Positions 34,087 through 43,443 are shown, counted from the first letter of the stretch. The stretch: 64,000 bases of DNA from Saccharospirillaceae bacterium (GCA_007116635.1 SKIB01000011.1:1-64000); one strand, 5' to 3'. The notes: generated from the letters alone by a model not told the origin. Program-made: numbers and translations.

Positions 34087-35514
34087 TTAATCTTTATCCA
34101 GGGCGGTGGCCCAGGACTGTCCGGTTTTGCGTGCCAGTTGCTCAGGGTATTGCCGCTCTTGGCTCAGCTTTAGGGCCAGTGCTTCGACCTCGCTCAAACT
34201 CAGTTGGCTACTCAGTTTGGCGGCCTTGGCCGGCCCTTGCGCCAAGCCAAGCTGGCAGAGCTGGGTAAAAATGCTTTGCGCGGCATAGATGGCACTGCTG
34301 GATTTGACGATCTCGGCTCGGGCAAAACCCTGTCCAAAGCTGACCTGTGCGGCACGTAGGCTGGGGTCAGGGCCGGGAATTTGCTGCGCGCCAAAGAGCG
34401 GCTTGCCTGCAGGCTGGGCAGCGGCAAAGTTAGGCAGGTGCTGCGCCAGATGGGCTATGGCCTTGTGGCTGCGGCTTTGCACCAGCTCATTGGGCCAGCC
34501 CTGTTCGATCTTTTGCAGCAGTGCTCTTGGCAATTGCGGCTGGGCCGAATCTGGTTTGTTGGCCACCAAGCCCTTAGGGAACAGGGTAATGTCGGGCGTC
34601 ATGCCGTGTAACTGGAACAGGCCCTCGCCATAGGGCGTGAGTTGCGCCATGCCATTGTGGCTGCCTCTTGGCCCATGAAAGATCAGCTCGGGCCACAATC
34701 CCTGGCATTCTGGCCAGTGAGCCAAATAAGCAGCCTTGAATTCCACCCAGCGCGCCGGACGCTCTAGCAGTAAGTCATCAATCTGGCCGCTGCGAAAACC
34801 GGCGGCATTGATCAGGTAATCCAGCTTGAAGTCTTGTTGGCCGCTGCGCACTTGCCAGCCGGGCGCCAAGGCCTGGATCTGCTCTACGGGCGTATTAAGG
34901 TGCAACTGCACATTGCTCAGTCGCTCTAAAGTCAGTTGGGCAGTGGCAGCAACGCGAAACAGGCTCAGGCCATATTCTTGCACCAAAACCAAAGGGAACT
35001 TGAGCTGGTCAAATTGTAGCTCCTTGGCCACTGGAATCAACCAATCACTGGGTTGCTGTATTTGCTGCGGTAGCGGCTGCTGAGCCAGTTGTTGCAGTTC
35101 GGCGCGCTCAAATAGCTGAAAATACTGCGCAGGCTCGCCCAACAATTTGAGGCTGGGGTCAGCAGCAATTAAGTCTTGATAATAGGATCTGAGCATCTTG
35201 AGGCGAGGCAAGAGCTGCAGTGGCTCGCCTGGGTCAGAGCAGGGGTGCACAATCAGGGTTGGCCTAGGGTTTACCGCCTGAGGGTAGAGCTGCATGGTGT
35301 GCAACGAATGCAGCAGCAGCTCACGGCACTGCTGATCGCTGATTTCACGGTAAAAATTGCCGCCAGCATGCAGGTGGCAGACCGGTGGGCCATTGACCAG
35401 GCTGCTGCCCTGCTCAAAAAGCTCAATCGTTAGGCCTTGCTGCGCCAAATAAAGGGCGATGGTCGAGCCAGCGATACCGCCGCCAATGATGCCAATTCGT
35501 GCTGCTGAGGTCAT
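34087..35514 (-). CDS. FAD-dependent oxidoreductase (DAO-type)
   Basis: A 475-residue flavoprotein. The N-terminal Rossmann dinucleotide-binding motif is IGIIGGGIAGSTIALYLAQ, then the ELFEQG acidic end. A later NAAGFRSGQIDDLLL helps define the DAO-like FAD fold. The substrate is not recognisable. The ATG at 35514 is preferred (AGGATTGCGC upstream); the open frame extends 23 codons further. It starts a three-gene minus-strand run (FAD enzyme, DUF218-like, GH20) and is divergent from the chemoreceptor. Confidence 0.85.
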   Translation of the reverse strand: MTSAARIGIIGGGIAGSTIALYLAQQGLTIELFEQGSSLVNGPPVCHLHAGGNFYREISDQQCRELLLHSLHTMQLYPQAVNPRPTLIVHPCSDPGEPLQLLPRLKMLRSYYQDLIAADPSLKLLGEPAQYFQLFERAELQQLAQQPLPQQIQQPSDWLIPVAKELQFDQLKFPLVLVQEYGLSLFRVAATAQLTLERLSNVQLHLNTPVEQIQALAPGWQVRSGQQDFKLDYLINAAGFRSGQIDDLLLERPARWVEFKAAYLAHWPECQGLWPELIFHGPRGSHNGMAQLTPYGEGLFQLHGMTPDITLFPKGLVANKPDSAQPQLPRALLQKIEQGWPNELVQSRSHKAIAHLAQHLPNFAAAQPAGKPLFGAQQIPGPDPSLRAAQVSFGQGFARAEIVKSSSAIYAAQSIFTQLCQLGLAQGPAKAAKLSSQLSLSEVEALALKLSQERQYPEQLARKTGQSWATALDKD

Positions 35515-35530
35515 GCGCAATCCTGTGGTG

Positions 35531-35552
35531 ATCATCCCAAGCAGGGGATGAT
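35531..35552. repeat. Inverted repeat in the oxidoreductase/chemoreceptor divergent region
   Basis: ATCATCCC at 35531-35538 and GGGATGAT at 35545-35552, an 8-bp perfect palindrome with a 6-nt spacer, 17 bp upstream of the oxidoreductase start. Its position suits an operator; the rest of the 139-bp gap shows no clear promoter I can support. Confidence 0.6.
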
Positions 35553-35653
35553 AAACCAGCTTGAACCCTTTGTATGGGATCAAGGTGGCAAAAAGCTAGA
35601 AATCTTGGTCTATAGTTAATTCATGGCAAGGGGTAAAGACTTGAGGAGGTCTT

Positions 35654-36745
35654 GTGTTTGCAGCGAAAGAACGACAAAAGATTGCTGTGCTCGAGCAACA
35701 GCTGGATGAGCAAAGGCAATCACAGCTAAGATTGCAGCAAGAGTTGGCGGATGCCAAGGAGCGCGAGCGGATGCTGGTTCAGCAGTTGGATCAGGCACAA
35801 GATCAAAGCTTTGCCAAGCAGGCGGCTTTGGTTATGCTGGCGCAGCAAGAGCGTTTGATTCAGCAGGTTGATCAGGCCAATGAGCAATTATTTGCTCCCA
35901 TGAGCCAAGAGGCTGAAGAGAAACAGTTAACTCAGGCAGGTGCTCAGCAGTTGCACAACCTAATCCTGCAGTTGCAAGACAGCCAAAGGCTCATTAGCGA
36001 TAATCAGGGCGTGGCCTCTAGCCTGCGCCGACTGGCAGGGGAGATTGCCGGTTTCTTAAAGGTCATTGCCGAGATTGCCGAACAAACCAACTTATTGGCG
36101 CTAAATGCCGCCATTGAAGCAGCCCGTGCTGGTGAGCAGGGGCGTGGCTTTGCCGTGGTGGCGGACGAGGTGCGAGCTCTGGCTAAACGAGCCACTGAAA
36201 CCACTGCTGGTATTGCTCAGTTAATTGGCCAGGTGAATGACAATACTGAGCGGGTACAGCATTTCTTTAGCCAAAACGAGACTAAAACCCAGCATTTTGC
36301 TACCGAGCTGACAGAGTTTCAGCAGATGTTTACTAGCCATTTAGGGCGGGCAGAGCAACTGAGTTTGGCCGCCTATCGCACCATGACTCATGGACACATT
36401 GCCAGTTGTATGGCTTGGCTTGGGCAATTTATGCAGCATCAAATGTTGGTTATACAGGGAATTAATCCTACAAGGGGCCAGGCATTAACGGATGAGAATT
36501 ACTTTGCTCAGTGGTATTTCAATGGCGACGACAACGAATTTAATTATCGGCAGCGAGATGATTTCATTGCCATTGAAGCTATCTATCGGCAATTGATGGC
36601 TGTGGACCATGAACTGCAACAGCAAAGGCCAGATAGTCTGTCGCGGCAACAGCAGTGTCTGACTCAGCTAGACCACCATGGACAGGCACTGATTAGGTTG
36701 TTAGAGCGATTGCAGGAATACTTACTCAATAAAATGACGAATTGA
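35654..36745 (+). CDS. Soluble methyl-accepting chemotaxis receptor with a degenerate CZB-like domain
   Basis: A 363-residue cytoplasmic chemoreceptor with no membrane helix. Residues 1-90 are Gln/Glu-rich coiled coil. Residues about 130-200 are the signalling hairpin ([40 protein letters not shown]), which contacts CheA/CheW. The C-terminal 120 residues align loosely with CZB zinc-binding domains ([11 protein letters not shown]...), but the CZB Cys and most His ligands are missing, so zinc sensing is doubtful. Translation starts at a GTG with a strong GAGGAGG 5 nt upstream. The flagellar block follows in the same direction 219 bp later, but with its own promoter. Confidence 0.9.
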   Translation: MFAAKERQKIAVLEQQLDEQRQSQLRLQQELADAKERERMLVQQLDQAQDQSFAKQAALVMLAQQERLIQQVDQANEQLFAPMSQEAEEKQLTQAGAQQLHNLILQLQDSQRLISDNQGVASSLRRLAGEIAGFLKVIAEIAEQTNLLALNAAIEAARAGEQGRGFAVVADEVRALAKRATETTAGIAQLIGQVNDNTERVQHFFSQNETKTQHFATELTEFQQMFTSHLGRAEQLSLAAYRTMTHGHIASCMAWLGQFMQHQMLVIQGINPTRGQALTDENYFAQWYFNGDDNEFNYRQRDDFIAIEAIYRQLMAVDHELQQQRPDSLSRQQQCLTQLDHHGQALIRLLERLQEYLLNKMTN

Positions 36746-36915
36746 GCGAATCAGCCCTTGGTATTCTTCCTAAGCGTGAGCTTGATTGGGTAAGGTCTGA
36801 CACTGTATAGGCACAGATTGTAATTGGCTTTCTGCTAGTAACCAATCGCCCATGATCATGCCTAGGGCCTGTTGTGGCAGCCGTAAATCTCAGCAAATAT
36901 GTTTGCCGGTATATT

Positions 36916-36931
36916 TGGCATAACTTTTGCT
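36916..36931 (+). promoter_or_regulatory. Sigma-54 promoter of flgBCDE
   Basis: TGGCAT-N5-TTGCT at 36916-36931 matches the sigma-54 (RpoN) -24/-12 consensus TGGCAC-N5-TTGCW in all but one position. Transcription would start near 36943, about 22 nt upstream of the flgB ATG. RpoN- and FleQ/FlrA-type control of hook and basal-body genes is established in Pseudomonas and Vibrio. The rest of 36746-36915 has no recognisable gene. Confidence 0.8.
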
Positions 36932-36964
36932 TTTAATCCTGCAGATGATAGAGGAGCGGCAAAG

Positions 36965-37363
36965 ATGAGTGCACCCAGTTTTGACAGAGCCTTTGGTATT
37001 CATGAAAAAGCGCTTGGCGTTCGAGCACAGCGAACCGAAATATTAGCCAATAATTTGGCGAATGCAGATACGCCGGGATTCAAAGCCAGGGACATTGATT
37101 TTAATGCCATCATGCGTGATCAGGTGAGTAAGAGAACCAGTATGCCGCTTGAGCGCACCAGTGAATCGCATCTTAAAGGCCGAGGTCGAGTTGGCTGGGA
37201 CTTACTGTACCGTACACCTGAGCAGCCCTCAATCGATGGCAATACCGTGGACCCGCACAAAGAAAATGTTGAGTTTGCCACCAATGCCATGAGCTACAAC
37301 TCCAGTTTTGAATTTTTGAATGATCGGATGCGCGGTTTGATGAACGCCATCAAAGGGGAATAA
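36965..37363 (+). CDS. flgB: Flagellar basal-body rod protein FlgB
   Basis: A 132-residue rod protein exported by the flagellar type III apparatus. It has the axial-protein N-terminal motif RTEILANNLANADTPGFKARDIDF and the heptad-rich C-terminal helix ending SSFEFLNDRMRGLMNAIKG. The ATG at 36965 follows GAGGAGCGGCAAAG and fits the FlgB length; the frame opens earlier at 36899. It is the first gene of a tight flgBCDE series, 2 bp before flgC. Confidence 0.96.
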   Translation: MSAPSFDRAFGIHEKALGVRAQRTEILANNLANADTPGFKARDIDFNAIMRDQVSKRTSMPLERTSESHLKGRGRVGWDLLYRTPEQPSIDGNTVDPHKENVEFATNAMSYNSSFEFLNDRMRGLMNAIKGE

Positions 37364-37365
37364 TT

Positions 37366-37803
37366 ATGTTGAGTAATGTTTTTAACATTTCAGCCTCAGC
37401 CATGAATGCTCAGTCCATTCGCTTGAATACCACGGCGTCCAACTTGGCCAACGCTGAGACCGTCAGCTCTTCCATTGATGAAACCTATCGTGCGCGCAAG
37501 CCAATCTTTCAGGTCGAGCAAAAGCGTTGGGCAGATCGTAATTTCAGCGCGGTCGACCTGGATGCCGATGTCGGCAATGGTGTAAAGGTAGCGGCCATTG
37601 TCGAAAAGGATGCACCTCTAGACATTCGTTACGAGCCCACGCACCCCATGGCGGATGAAAATGGTTATGTGTATCGTCCTAACGTCAATGTGGTGGAAGA
37701 GATGGCTGATATGATTTCAGCTTCACGCAGTTTTTCGGTCAATACTGAGGTATTCAACACCGCTAAAACACTGATACAAAAAACCCTGACCCTGGGTCGT
37801 TAA
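37366..37803 (+). CDS. flgC: Flagellar basal-body rod protein FlgC
   Basis: A 145-residue proximal rod protein. It has the N-terminal axial motif (NTTASNLANAETVSSSIDETYRARKP) and the C-terminal conserved block NVNVVEEMADMISASRSFSVNTEVFNTAKTLIQKTLTLG. It is separated from flgB by 2 bp, and flgD begins 12 bp later. Confidence 0.97.
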   Translation: MLSNVFNISASAMNAQSIRLNTTASNLANAETVSSSIDETYRARKPIFQVEQKRWADRNFSAVDLDADVGNGVKVAAIVEKDAPLDIRYEPTHPMADENGYVYRPNVNVVEEMADMISASRSFSVNTEVFNTAKTLIQKTLTLGR

Positions 37804-37815
37804 TAGGAGGCTGCC

Positions 37816-38553
37816 ATGACCAGTATTAATGGTAACGATTTTCTGCCGCAGTTCAGTAGTGAGCAGCGCTTTAAAGAGCAGCCCAAGGATAACGAGCTTG
37901 GTAAAGATGATTTTTTGACGTTGATGATTACACAACTCAACAACCAAAATCCGTTAGAGCCTCAGCAAAATGCTGAGTTTGTGGCTCAATTGGCGCAGTT
38001 TAGTACCGTCGAAGGGGTGACCAACTTAGCAGATAATTTTGATCGTTTGGCTACCAGTTTTGGCTCATCCCAGGCTTTGCAGGCTTCTACCCTGGTTGGG
38101 CGCTCAGTAACCCTGGCTAACAATCAGGAATCACAGTTGATCTGGGGCGATTTGGTGCAGGGCGTAGCAGATGTGCCAGTAGGCGCTAATGATTTAATGC
38201 TAGTCATTGAGGACGAGGCTGGTCAGGTGGTAGAGCAACATGCACTAGGTAACCAATTGCCTGGCGACCTTAGCTTTCGTTGGGATGGTATTAATATCGA
38301 AGTTAATGGTCAATTGTTGGACATGAGTTATGACCATCTGCAGGTCGATGAGGATGGCAATGTTTTGCCGCATCCAGAGGGTGGTTATATGTTTCGCGTT
38401 ATGGCAAACACTGGCAGTGCAAATGAAGCTCTGGCGGTGTCTGTCAGCAAAAGAGTAGAGAGTGTGACTCTGCAAGACAGCGAAATTGTTCTTAATCTGT
38501 TAGGCGGGGGCACGGCTAAGATGACCGATGTTGCTCGCATTAATTCTTTGTAG
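37816..38553 (+). CDS. flgD: Flagellar hook assembly (cap) protein FlgD
   Basis: A 245-residue hook-capping scaffold that guides FlgE polymerisation and is discarded from mature hooks. The N-terminal block DDFLTLMITQLNNQNPLEPQQNAEFVAQLAQFSTVEGV is diagnostic. The middle domain has FlgD-like Ig/TUDOR strands (VADVPVGANDLMLVIEDEAGQVV and LSFRWDGINIE). It lies 8 bp before flgE. Given the giant hook protein it caps, changes here would be informative, but its length is ordinary. Confidence 0.96.
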   Translation: MTSINGNDFLPQFSSEQRFKEQPKDNELGKDDFLTLMITQLNNQNPLEPQQNAEFVAQLAQFSTVEGVTNLADNFDRLATSFGSSQALQASTLVGRSVTLANNQESQLIWGDLVQGVADVPVGANDLMLVIEDEAGQVVEQHALGNQLPGDLSFRWDGINIEVNGQLLDMSYDHLQVDEDGNVLPHPEGGYMFRVMANTGSANEALAVSVSKRVESVTLQDSEIVLNLLGGGTAKMTDVARINSL

Positions 38554-38561
38554 GGGGTGCT

Positions 38562-41500
38562 ATGGGATTTACAACAGGACTGTCCGGTGTAAAAGCTGCT
38601 AACACCGATCTGCAAGTCACAGGTAACAACATTGCCAACGCCAGTACCGTTGGTTTCAAAGCCAGTCGAGCTGAGTTTGGGGATGCCTATACTAATTCGA
38701 TTCTTGGTATGGGTCGCGACCCAGTAGGCAGCGGGGTGCAGGTTAACGCCATTGCCCAAAAATTTAACCAGGGAAATATCTCCAGAACAGAAAGTGCCCT
38801 TGATTTGGCTGTTGATGGTCAGGGTTTTTTTGTCTTGCGCCAAGGCGGTGATACTGTATACAGCAGATCTGGTATGTTCAGTCTTGACCGTGAAGGCTTT
38901 GTGGTCAGTAATACGGGTGCTCGCTTGCAAGGCTATGGCATGGATGGCCCTAATTTATTGCGTGGTATTCTAAATGATCTTAGGGTAGAAACGGGCACCC
39001 AGCCACCTCGCGGCACAGAAGAAGTTACCGCTATGGTTAATGTTCCTGCAGATGCACCAGTGCTGCAGCAACTGGGTTCCATGACCCAAACCGATGGTCT
39101 GGCTGTTGGGGTGGCTCAGGTTGGTTTGCCTACTGCAACTCGTTCGTCATTGGACACCTTTGATATACCCCTAACCACAGGTTTGCCCGCAACCTTTAAT
39201 GGTAATCCTGTGGCTGATGACATCATTTGGACTTCGGATCCAGTTACCATACCTGGCGGAGGTTTGGGGCTGCAAACCTTCCAGATTGGTATAGGTGGGT
39301 CGCCAGCAGAAACCTTACAGCCCATCCCCATGTCGGCAAACTCAATGTTTGAGCTAGTTAATGCTCTGAATCGAGGTGTTCAGGCTAACCCAAGCTTGCA
39401 GGGCCGTGTACGTGCTGAAGTAGACCCAGAAGATGGCACCAGAATAAGAGTTGTATCCACTGATGGTAGATCGCTTCAGATTACCGGCAGCCCTGCTGCT
39501 GGCCTCGACTTAACGGCAGAAACTGGCGGAGCCATTAGCTTTCCGTTTTCCGACAATGGGGCCATCGACATCAGCCTTAATGGCCCCTATATTCAAGGGG
39601 CAATTAATGAAACCATTACCCCTTTTTCAGGCATTACCCTAAGCTCTGTTGAAGACATGGTTAATGCTTTTAACTCTTCCATTGCGGCCAACGCCAATCT
39701 CAATGGTAAGGTTCGAGCTGAGGTAGACAGCACTAATCCGTCGCGCATCAATCTGTTAACGGCAGGCATTTATGCCTCAGACGGCACCAACATGACGGTG
39801 GCTAACGGCGGCGGTGGTAATGCCTATGCTGCCCTAAACTTCAATTCCACGAGCCCAGATGTCCTACCCGGCGCTGGCACGCCGCTGTTCCGTAGCGGAG
39901 GCATTGACCTGCAGACGATTCAGGGGACTCCAGTTTCGGTACAGGGTAACTTGCCGGCTGGCCTTACCTTTCAAGACTTAGTAGTAGGCACGCCCAGTCG
40001 CTTAACTGCTGGCCAGATTGCCAGTTTTCCGCTAGGTGCAGGGGTGACTGGTGTGGATGATGACTTGTTGCGCTTTGTCATCACTGCTAGCACGGGTACG
40101 GAAACCGTTGACCTGACCGTGCCTGCTGGCGGCTGGACTAATTTCAATGACTTCCGTACTGATATGCAAGCGGGCCTCAACGCTGCCTATGGTTCGCCGA
40201 CCCTAGCACCACAGATTGAGCCAAGCCTAACCGGTGGTCGAATTAGAATTTTAGACCCTAACAATGGCACCAATCAGATTACCATCCAAGACAATTTGTC
40301 TGGGTCTACAGCAGATAGCCAGGGTGTGACCATGTCAGCCCTAGGACTAACCAATGCCAGTGGTGCCGCAACCACCACTGGTGCCAACGACACTCCTGCC
40401 AACAATGTCTTCACTATCGAGAAATTGGGTCAGCCTTCAGGCAGTGCACAGATTACTATTCCATCTGGCAGTTACTCTAATGCTAGGCAGCTAGCGACGG
40501 TAATCAACTCACAGATTGAATCTACCCCTGCCATTCGTGGCCAGGTCGAGGTTGAAGCCGTCAATAATCGTTTGGTATTCAATACTACCCAATTAGGCAA
40601 TATTAATGGTAACGGGCTAAGTATTACCGGGTCGGATGCCGCCATGGAAGTGTTGGGTCACTCCACTCAGTCCACACCGCCGGCCATTGACCCACAGGAT
40701 AAGCGCCATAGTTTTCGCATCAATCTAAGCGTACCCCTGCCGGATCCAGACAATCGCTCTGGCTCGGTCGAGGTATCCCTCAATGAAAACATACGCACCA
40801 TTGAGCAACTGGCGGCTGCTATTAATCGTGAGTTGGCCTCCGCTCCGGCGGATGAGTACATAGGGGTTGAGGCTCGGGTGACCCTAGATGAGTTTGGTAA
40901 TAAGAAATTACAGTTTATTGCTAATGAAGCGGGTGAAGCTAGTGTCATTTCGGTCACTAATGTTCGGGCTATTGGTGAAGACATTAGCCAAGAGGCTCTG
41001 TTTGCGATGTTGCAGGTGGACCGATTTAATAACGATAATCTAACTCTGGGTCAGCCAGCGGTGACTAATGGTTACCCTGATCAGAGCTTCGTGTTGAAGG
41101 CACCTGATGGTGATGAGCGCCGCATCACCATCCCTGAGGGCTCAAGTGCGGCGCAGATTGCCGCACAGCTTAGTGATGTCCGTGGACTTAAAGCATCTGC
41201 TGAAACCCATGCACGGGTATTGGAACAGGACTTTAGTCATTCAGGGCAAATGGTAATCACCCTGAATACGCAACCGCTCACGGCTAGAACTCTACCTGAG
41301 TTGGTGGATGAAATAAATCGGTATAGCCAAACGACCCTGAGTGGTACGGAGGCCAGTCTTGACCCTGAGACAGGTGATCTGGTGCTATTTAATGGACTGG
41401 GTATTGATCTGTTGTTTGAAATAGATTCGCCCTTTCCGACAGACAGTATCTTGGTTCAGGGTGGTGCGGATACTGCTCCAGTGGTGCTAGGGGGCACTCT

Positions 41501-42485
41501 GAATGATGATTTTGCCGCGAGCGTGGGTGGGACCCTGGAGATGATTCTAAATCAGGGTTACAGCATGACTGAGCCAGATCCTAGGGTGGCCGGTTTATTC
41601 AGTGGCCTGACCTCTGCGAGCTTTAGTGAATACATCATCAATGAGTTTGATCCTAATGATCCTGAAAGCTATAACGAAACGGCCTCGGTAACCATTTATG
41701 ACTCACTGGGCATTCCACACCGTCTGCAGATGTTCTATGTTAAGGATGCGCCTGACCCTGATCGGCCTTTTGATCTAAATACCTGGACGGTTTATGTGCA
41801 GATCAATGGTAAAGACGTAGGTGATCCGGATACAAGTTTACCTTTTCCTGATAACCAGGAGCCTACTCGCGCCAGCTTTAAAAAGTATTTTAATGCTGAT
41901 GGCACCCTAGACCGTGAAGCCACAGGTAATTTCTTGGTCTCGAACTGGACTCCTGTTGACGAAGAGGGTAACCCAACGGGTGCCTATCCAGCATTGAACA
42001 TGGCTGAAGGAGGCACCCAGCCTATTTCGCAGCCAAATACCGACTCAAACTTTACCATTAGAGTTGGTAACTCTACTCAGTATGGCAGTCCTTTTGCGCG
42101 TAACCAATTTTTACAGGATGGTTATGCCTCTGGGCGCTTGAAAGATGTTGAGGTGGATGAAGAAGGCAATGTCTTTGCCCGTTATACCAATGGTGAGGGT
42201 CAGTTATTAGGTCAGGTCGCCTTGGCTTCATTCACCAATAACGAAGGTTTAACTCCAGTTGGTAGTACCTACTGGATGGAAAGCTTTGAATCAGGGATAC
42301 CTACCATTGGCGAGGCTGGTAGTGGTACCTTTGGGCGGATGCGCTCTGCGGCTTTGGAGGAGTCGACCGTTGATCTTGCCGAGCAATTGGTGAATTTGAT
42401 CATTGCTCAGCGCAATTATCAAGCCAGCGCGAAGACCATTGAAACGGCCAATGCCGTGACTCAGACCATTATTAATTTGCGTTAA
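38562..42485 (+). CDS. flgE: Giant flagellar hook protein FlgE with a modular insertion
   Basis: FlgE forms the curved hook joining rod and filament. The ends are canonical: NTDLQVTGNNIANASTVGFKASRAEFGDAY near the N-terminus and the C-terminal LAEQLVNLIIAQRNYQASAKTIETANAVTQTIINLR. The D1-type region ASVTIYDSLGIPHRLQMFYVK resumes at about residue 1041. The protein is 1307 residues against about 400-450 usually. The extra material (about residues 160-1035, nt 39039-41666) contains about six repeating beta-alpha-beta modules of the Flagellin_IN type: a helix like MFELVNALNRGVQ or EDMVNAFNSSIA, then G-V-AEVD..T-R-I-L/V. Approximate spans are 235-310, 335-405, 500-580, 615-690, 715-800 and 840-955. 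Codon use and GC look like the neighbours, so recent acquisition is not evident. The insert likely enlarges the hook surface. Confidence 0.94.
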   Translation: MGFTTGLSGVKAANTDLQVTGNNIANASTVGFKASRAEFGDAYTNSILGMGRDPVGSGVQVNAIAQKFNQGNISRTESALDLAVDGQGFFVLRQGGDTVYSRSGMFSLDREGFVVSNTGARLQGYGMDGPNLLRGILNDLRVETGTQPPRGTEEVTAMVNVPADAPVLQQLGSMTQTDGLAVGVAQVGLPTATRSSLDTFDIPLTTGLPATFNGNPVADDIIWTSDPVTIPGGGLGLQTFQIGIGGSPAETLQPIPMSANSMFELVNALNRGVQANPSLQGRVRAEVDPEDGTRIRVVSTDGRSLQITGSPAAGLDLTAETGGAISFPFSDNGAIDISLNGPYIQGAINETITPFSGITLSSVEDMVNAFNSSIAANANLNGKVRAEVDSTNPSRINLLTAGIYASDGTNMTVANGGGGNAYAALNFNSTSPDVLPGAGTPLFRSGGIDLQTIQGTPVSVQGNLPAGLTFQDLVVGTPSRLTAGQIASFPLGAGVTGVDDDLLRFVITASTGTETVDLTVPAGGWTNFNDFRTDMQAGLNAAYGSPTLAPQIEPSLTGGRIRILDPNNGTNQITIQDNLSGSTADSQGVTMSALGLTNASGAATTTGANDTPANNVFTIEKLGQPSGSAQITIPSGSYSNARQLATVINSQIESTPAIRGQVEVEAVNNRLVFNTTQLGNINGNGLSITGSDAAMEVLGHSTQSTPPAIDPQDKRHSFRINLSVPLPDPDNRSGSVEVSLNENIRTIEQLAAAINRELASAPADEYIGVEARVTLDEFGNKKLQFIANEAGEASVISVTNVRAIGEDISQEALFAMLQVDRFNNDNLTLGQPAVTNGYPDQSFVLKAPDGDERRITIPEGSSAAQIAAQLSDVRGLKASAETHARVLEQDFSHSGQMVITLNTQPLTARTLPELVDEINRYSQTTLSGTEASLDPETGDLVLFNGLGIDLLFEIDSPFPTDSILVQGGADTAPVVLGGTLNDDFAASVGGTLEMILNQGYSMTEPDPRVAGLFSGLTSASFSEYIINEFDPNDPESYNETASVTIYDSLGIPHRLQMFYVKDAPDPDRPFDLNTWTVYVQINGKDVGDPDTSLPFPDNQEPTRASFKKYFNADGTLDREATGNFLVSNWTPVDEEGNPTGAYPALNMAEGGTQPISQPNTDSNFTIRVGNSTQYGSPFARNQFLQDGYASGRLKDVEVDEEGNVFARYTNGEGQLLGQVALASFTNNEGLTPVGSTYWMESFESGIPTIGEAGSGTFGRMRSAALEESTVDLAEQLVNLIIAQRNYQASAKTIETANAVTQTIINLR

Positions 42486-42505
42486 TTCATGCTCTAAAAC
42501 CAGAG

Positions 42506-42535
42506 GCCAAGCTTTACCGCTTGGCTTTTTCTTTG
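42506..42535 (+). terminator. Intrinsic terminator after flgE
   Basis: Stem GCCAAGC/GCTTGGC (7 bp) with a 6-nt loop, followed directly by TTTTT-CTTT. It divides the flagellar block into flgBCDE and flgFGHI transcripts. Confidence 0.9.
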
Positions 42536-42619
42536 TCTATTTTTTGCCGCTATCTCAACTTCACTTGCTAGCAAGCTCGACAAACCATGGGTTGGCGAGC
42601 CACTTAGGTAATTAAAAGT

Positions 42620-42635
42620 TGGCATGTTTTCTGTA
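42620..42635 (+). promoter_or_regulatory. Candidate sigma-54 promoter of flgFGHI
   Basis: TGGCATG-TTTT-CTGTA at 42620-42635 keeps the -24 GG and the overall spacing, but the -12 GC is GT. It lies 37 nt before the flgF ATG, after the flgE terminator. It is weaker than the site before flgB, so this call is less certain. Confidence 0.5.
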
Positions 42636-42672
42636 TGCATAGTGTTAGATCCGACTTTTTGACGAGGCACCC

Positions 42673-43428
42673 ATGGACAGAGCACTTTACATTGCCATGA
42701 CAGGCGCGAAGCATAACATGCTGCAGCAAACTTCCCATGCCAATAATCTTGCCAATGCCAATACCGATGGTTTTCGTGCCGATTGGGCGCAGGCTCGCTC
42801 CATGCCAGTCTTTGGTGAGCATTATCCTACCAGAGCCTATGCTCAGGTAGAGCGACCCGCAACCGACTTTAACGATGGTCCTTTAAATCCTACCGGCAAT
42901 CCTTTAGACATTGCCATTGCAGGTGATGGTTTTTTGGCGGTACAGCTGAACGATGGCTTGGAAGCCTATAGCCGCAGAGGGGACCTGTGGTTAGACCCTC
43001 TGGGGCAGGTACATAATGGTGATGGCTTGCCGGTGCTGAACGCCGATGGCGTACCCTTGGTTTTGCCACCTAATCAGAAAGTTGAAATCGGGGGCGATGG
43101 CACCATCAGTATCCGACCGCCTGGTGCTGGCCCAGATGAGCTGCAGGTCGTGGATCAAATTAAGCTAGTGAACCCTGATTACCGTGACATGGAGAAGGGC
43201 ACTCATGGTCAATTTCGGCCCTATGGCTGGCAGCCAGAGGATGAGGTCTTGGCCGTTGCCCCTGAGGTAAGGGTAGTCTCTGGCTTTGTTGAGGGCTCTA
43301 ACGTAGACCCTGTGAGCGAAATGATCAGTGTGCTGGCGCTCAATCGTCAGTATGAAATGCAAATCAAGATGATGAGCGCTGCTGATGATATGTCGCAGCA
43401 GTCTGCTCAGTTAATACGAATTAGTTAA
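42673..43428 (+). CDS. flgF: Flagellar basal-body rod protein FlgF
   Basis: A 251-residue proximal-rod protein. N-terminal QTSHANNLANANTDGFRADWAQARSMP and the block NPLDIAIAGDGFLAVQL are axial-family motifs; the C-terminus VSEMISVLALNRQYEMQIKMMSAADDM is the conserved helix. GAGG lies 4 nt upstream of the ATG at 42673. It is the first gene after the flgE terminator. Confidence 0.95.
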   Translation: MDRALYIAMTGAKHNMLQQTSHANNLANANTDGFRADWAQARSMPVFGEHYPTRAYAQVERPATDFNDGPLNPTGNPLDIAIAGDGFLAVQLNDGLEAYSRRGDLWLDPLGQVHNGDGLPVLNADGVPLVLPPNQKVEIGGDGTISIRPPGAGPDELQVVDQIKLVNPDYRDMEKGTHGQFRPYGWQPEDEVLAVAPEVRVVSGFVEGSNVDPVSEMISVLALNRQYEMQIKMMSAADDMSQQSAQLIRIS

Positions 43429-43443
43429 TTAGGGGTCAAGATC

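Noticed and set aside
36746-36915. Minus-strand 29-codon frame beginning MIMGDWLLAE upstream of flgB
   Set aside because: Too short, no ribosome site, and no match I recognise to flgA or other expected neighbours.
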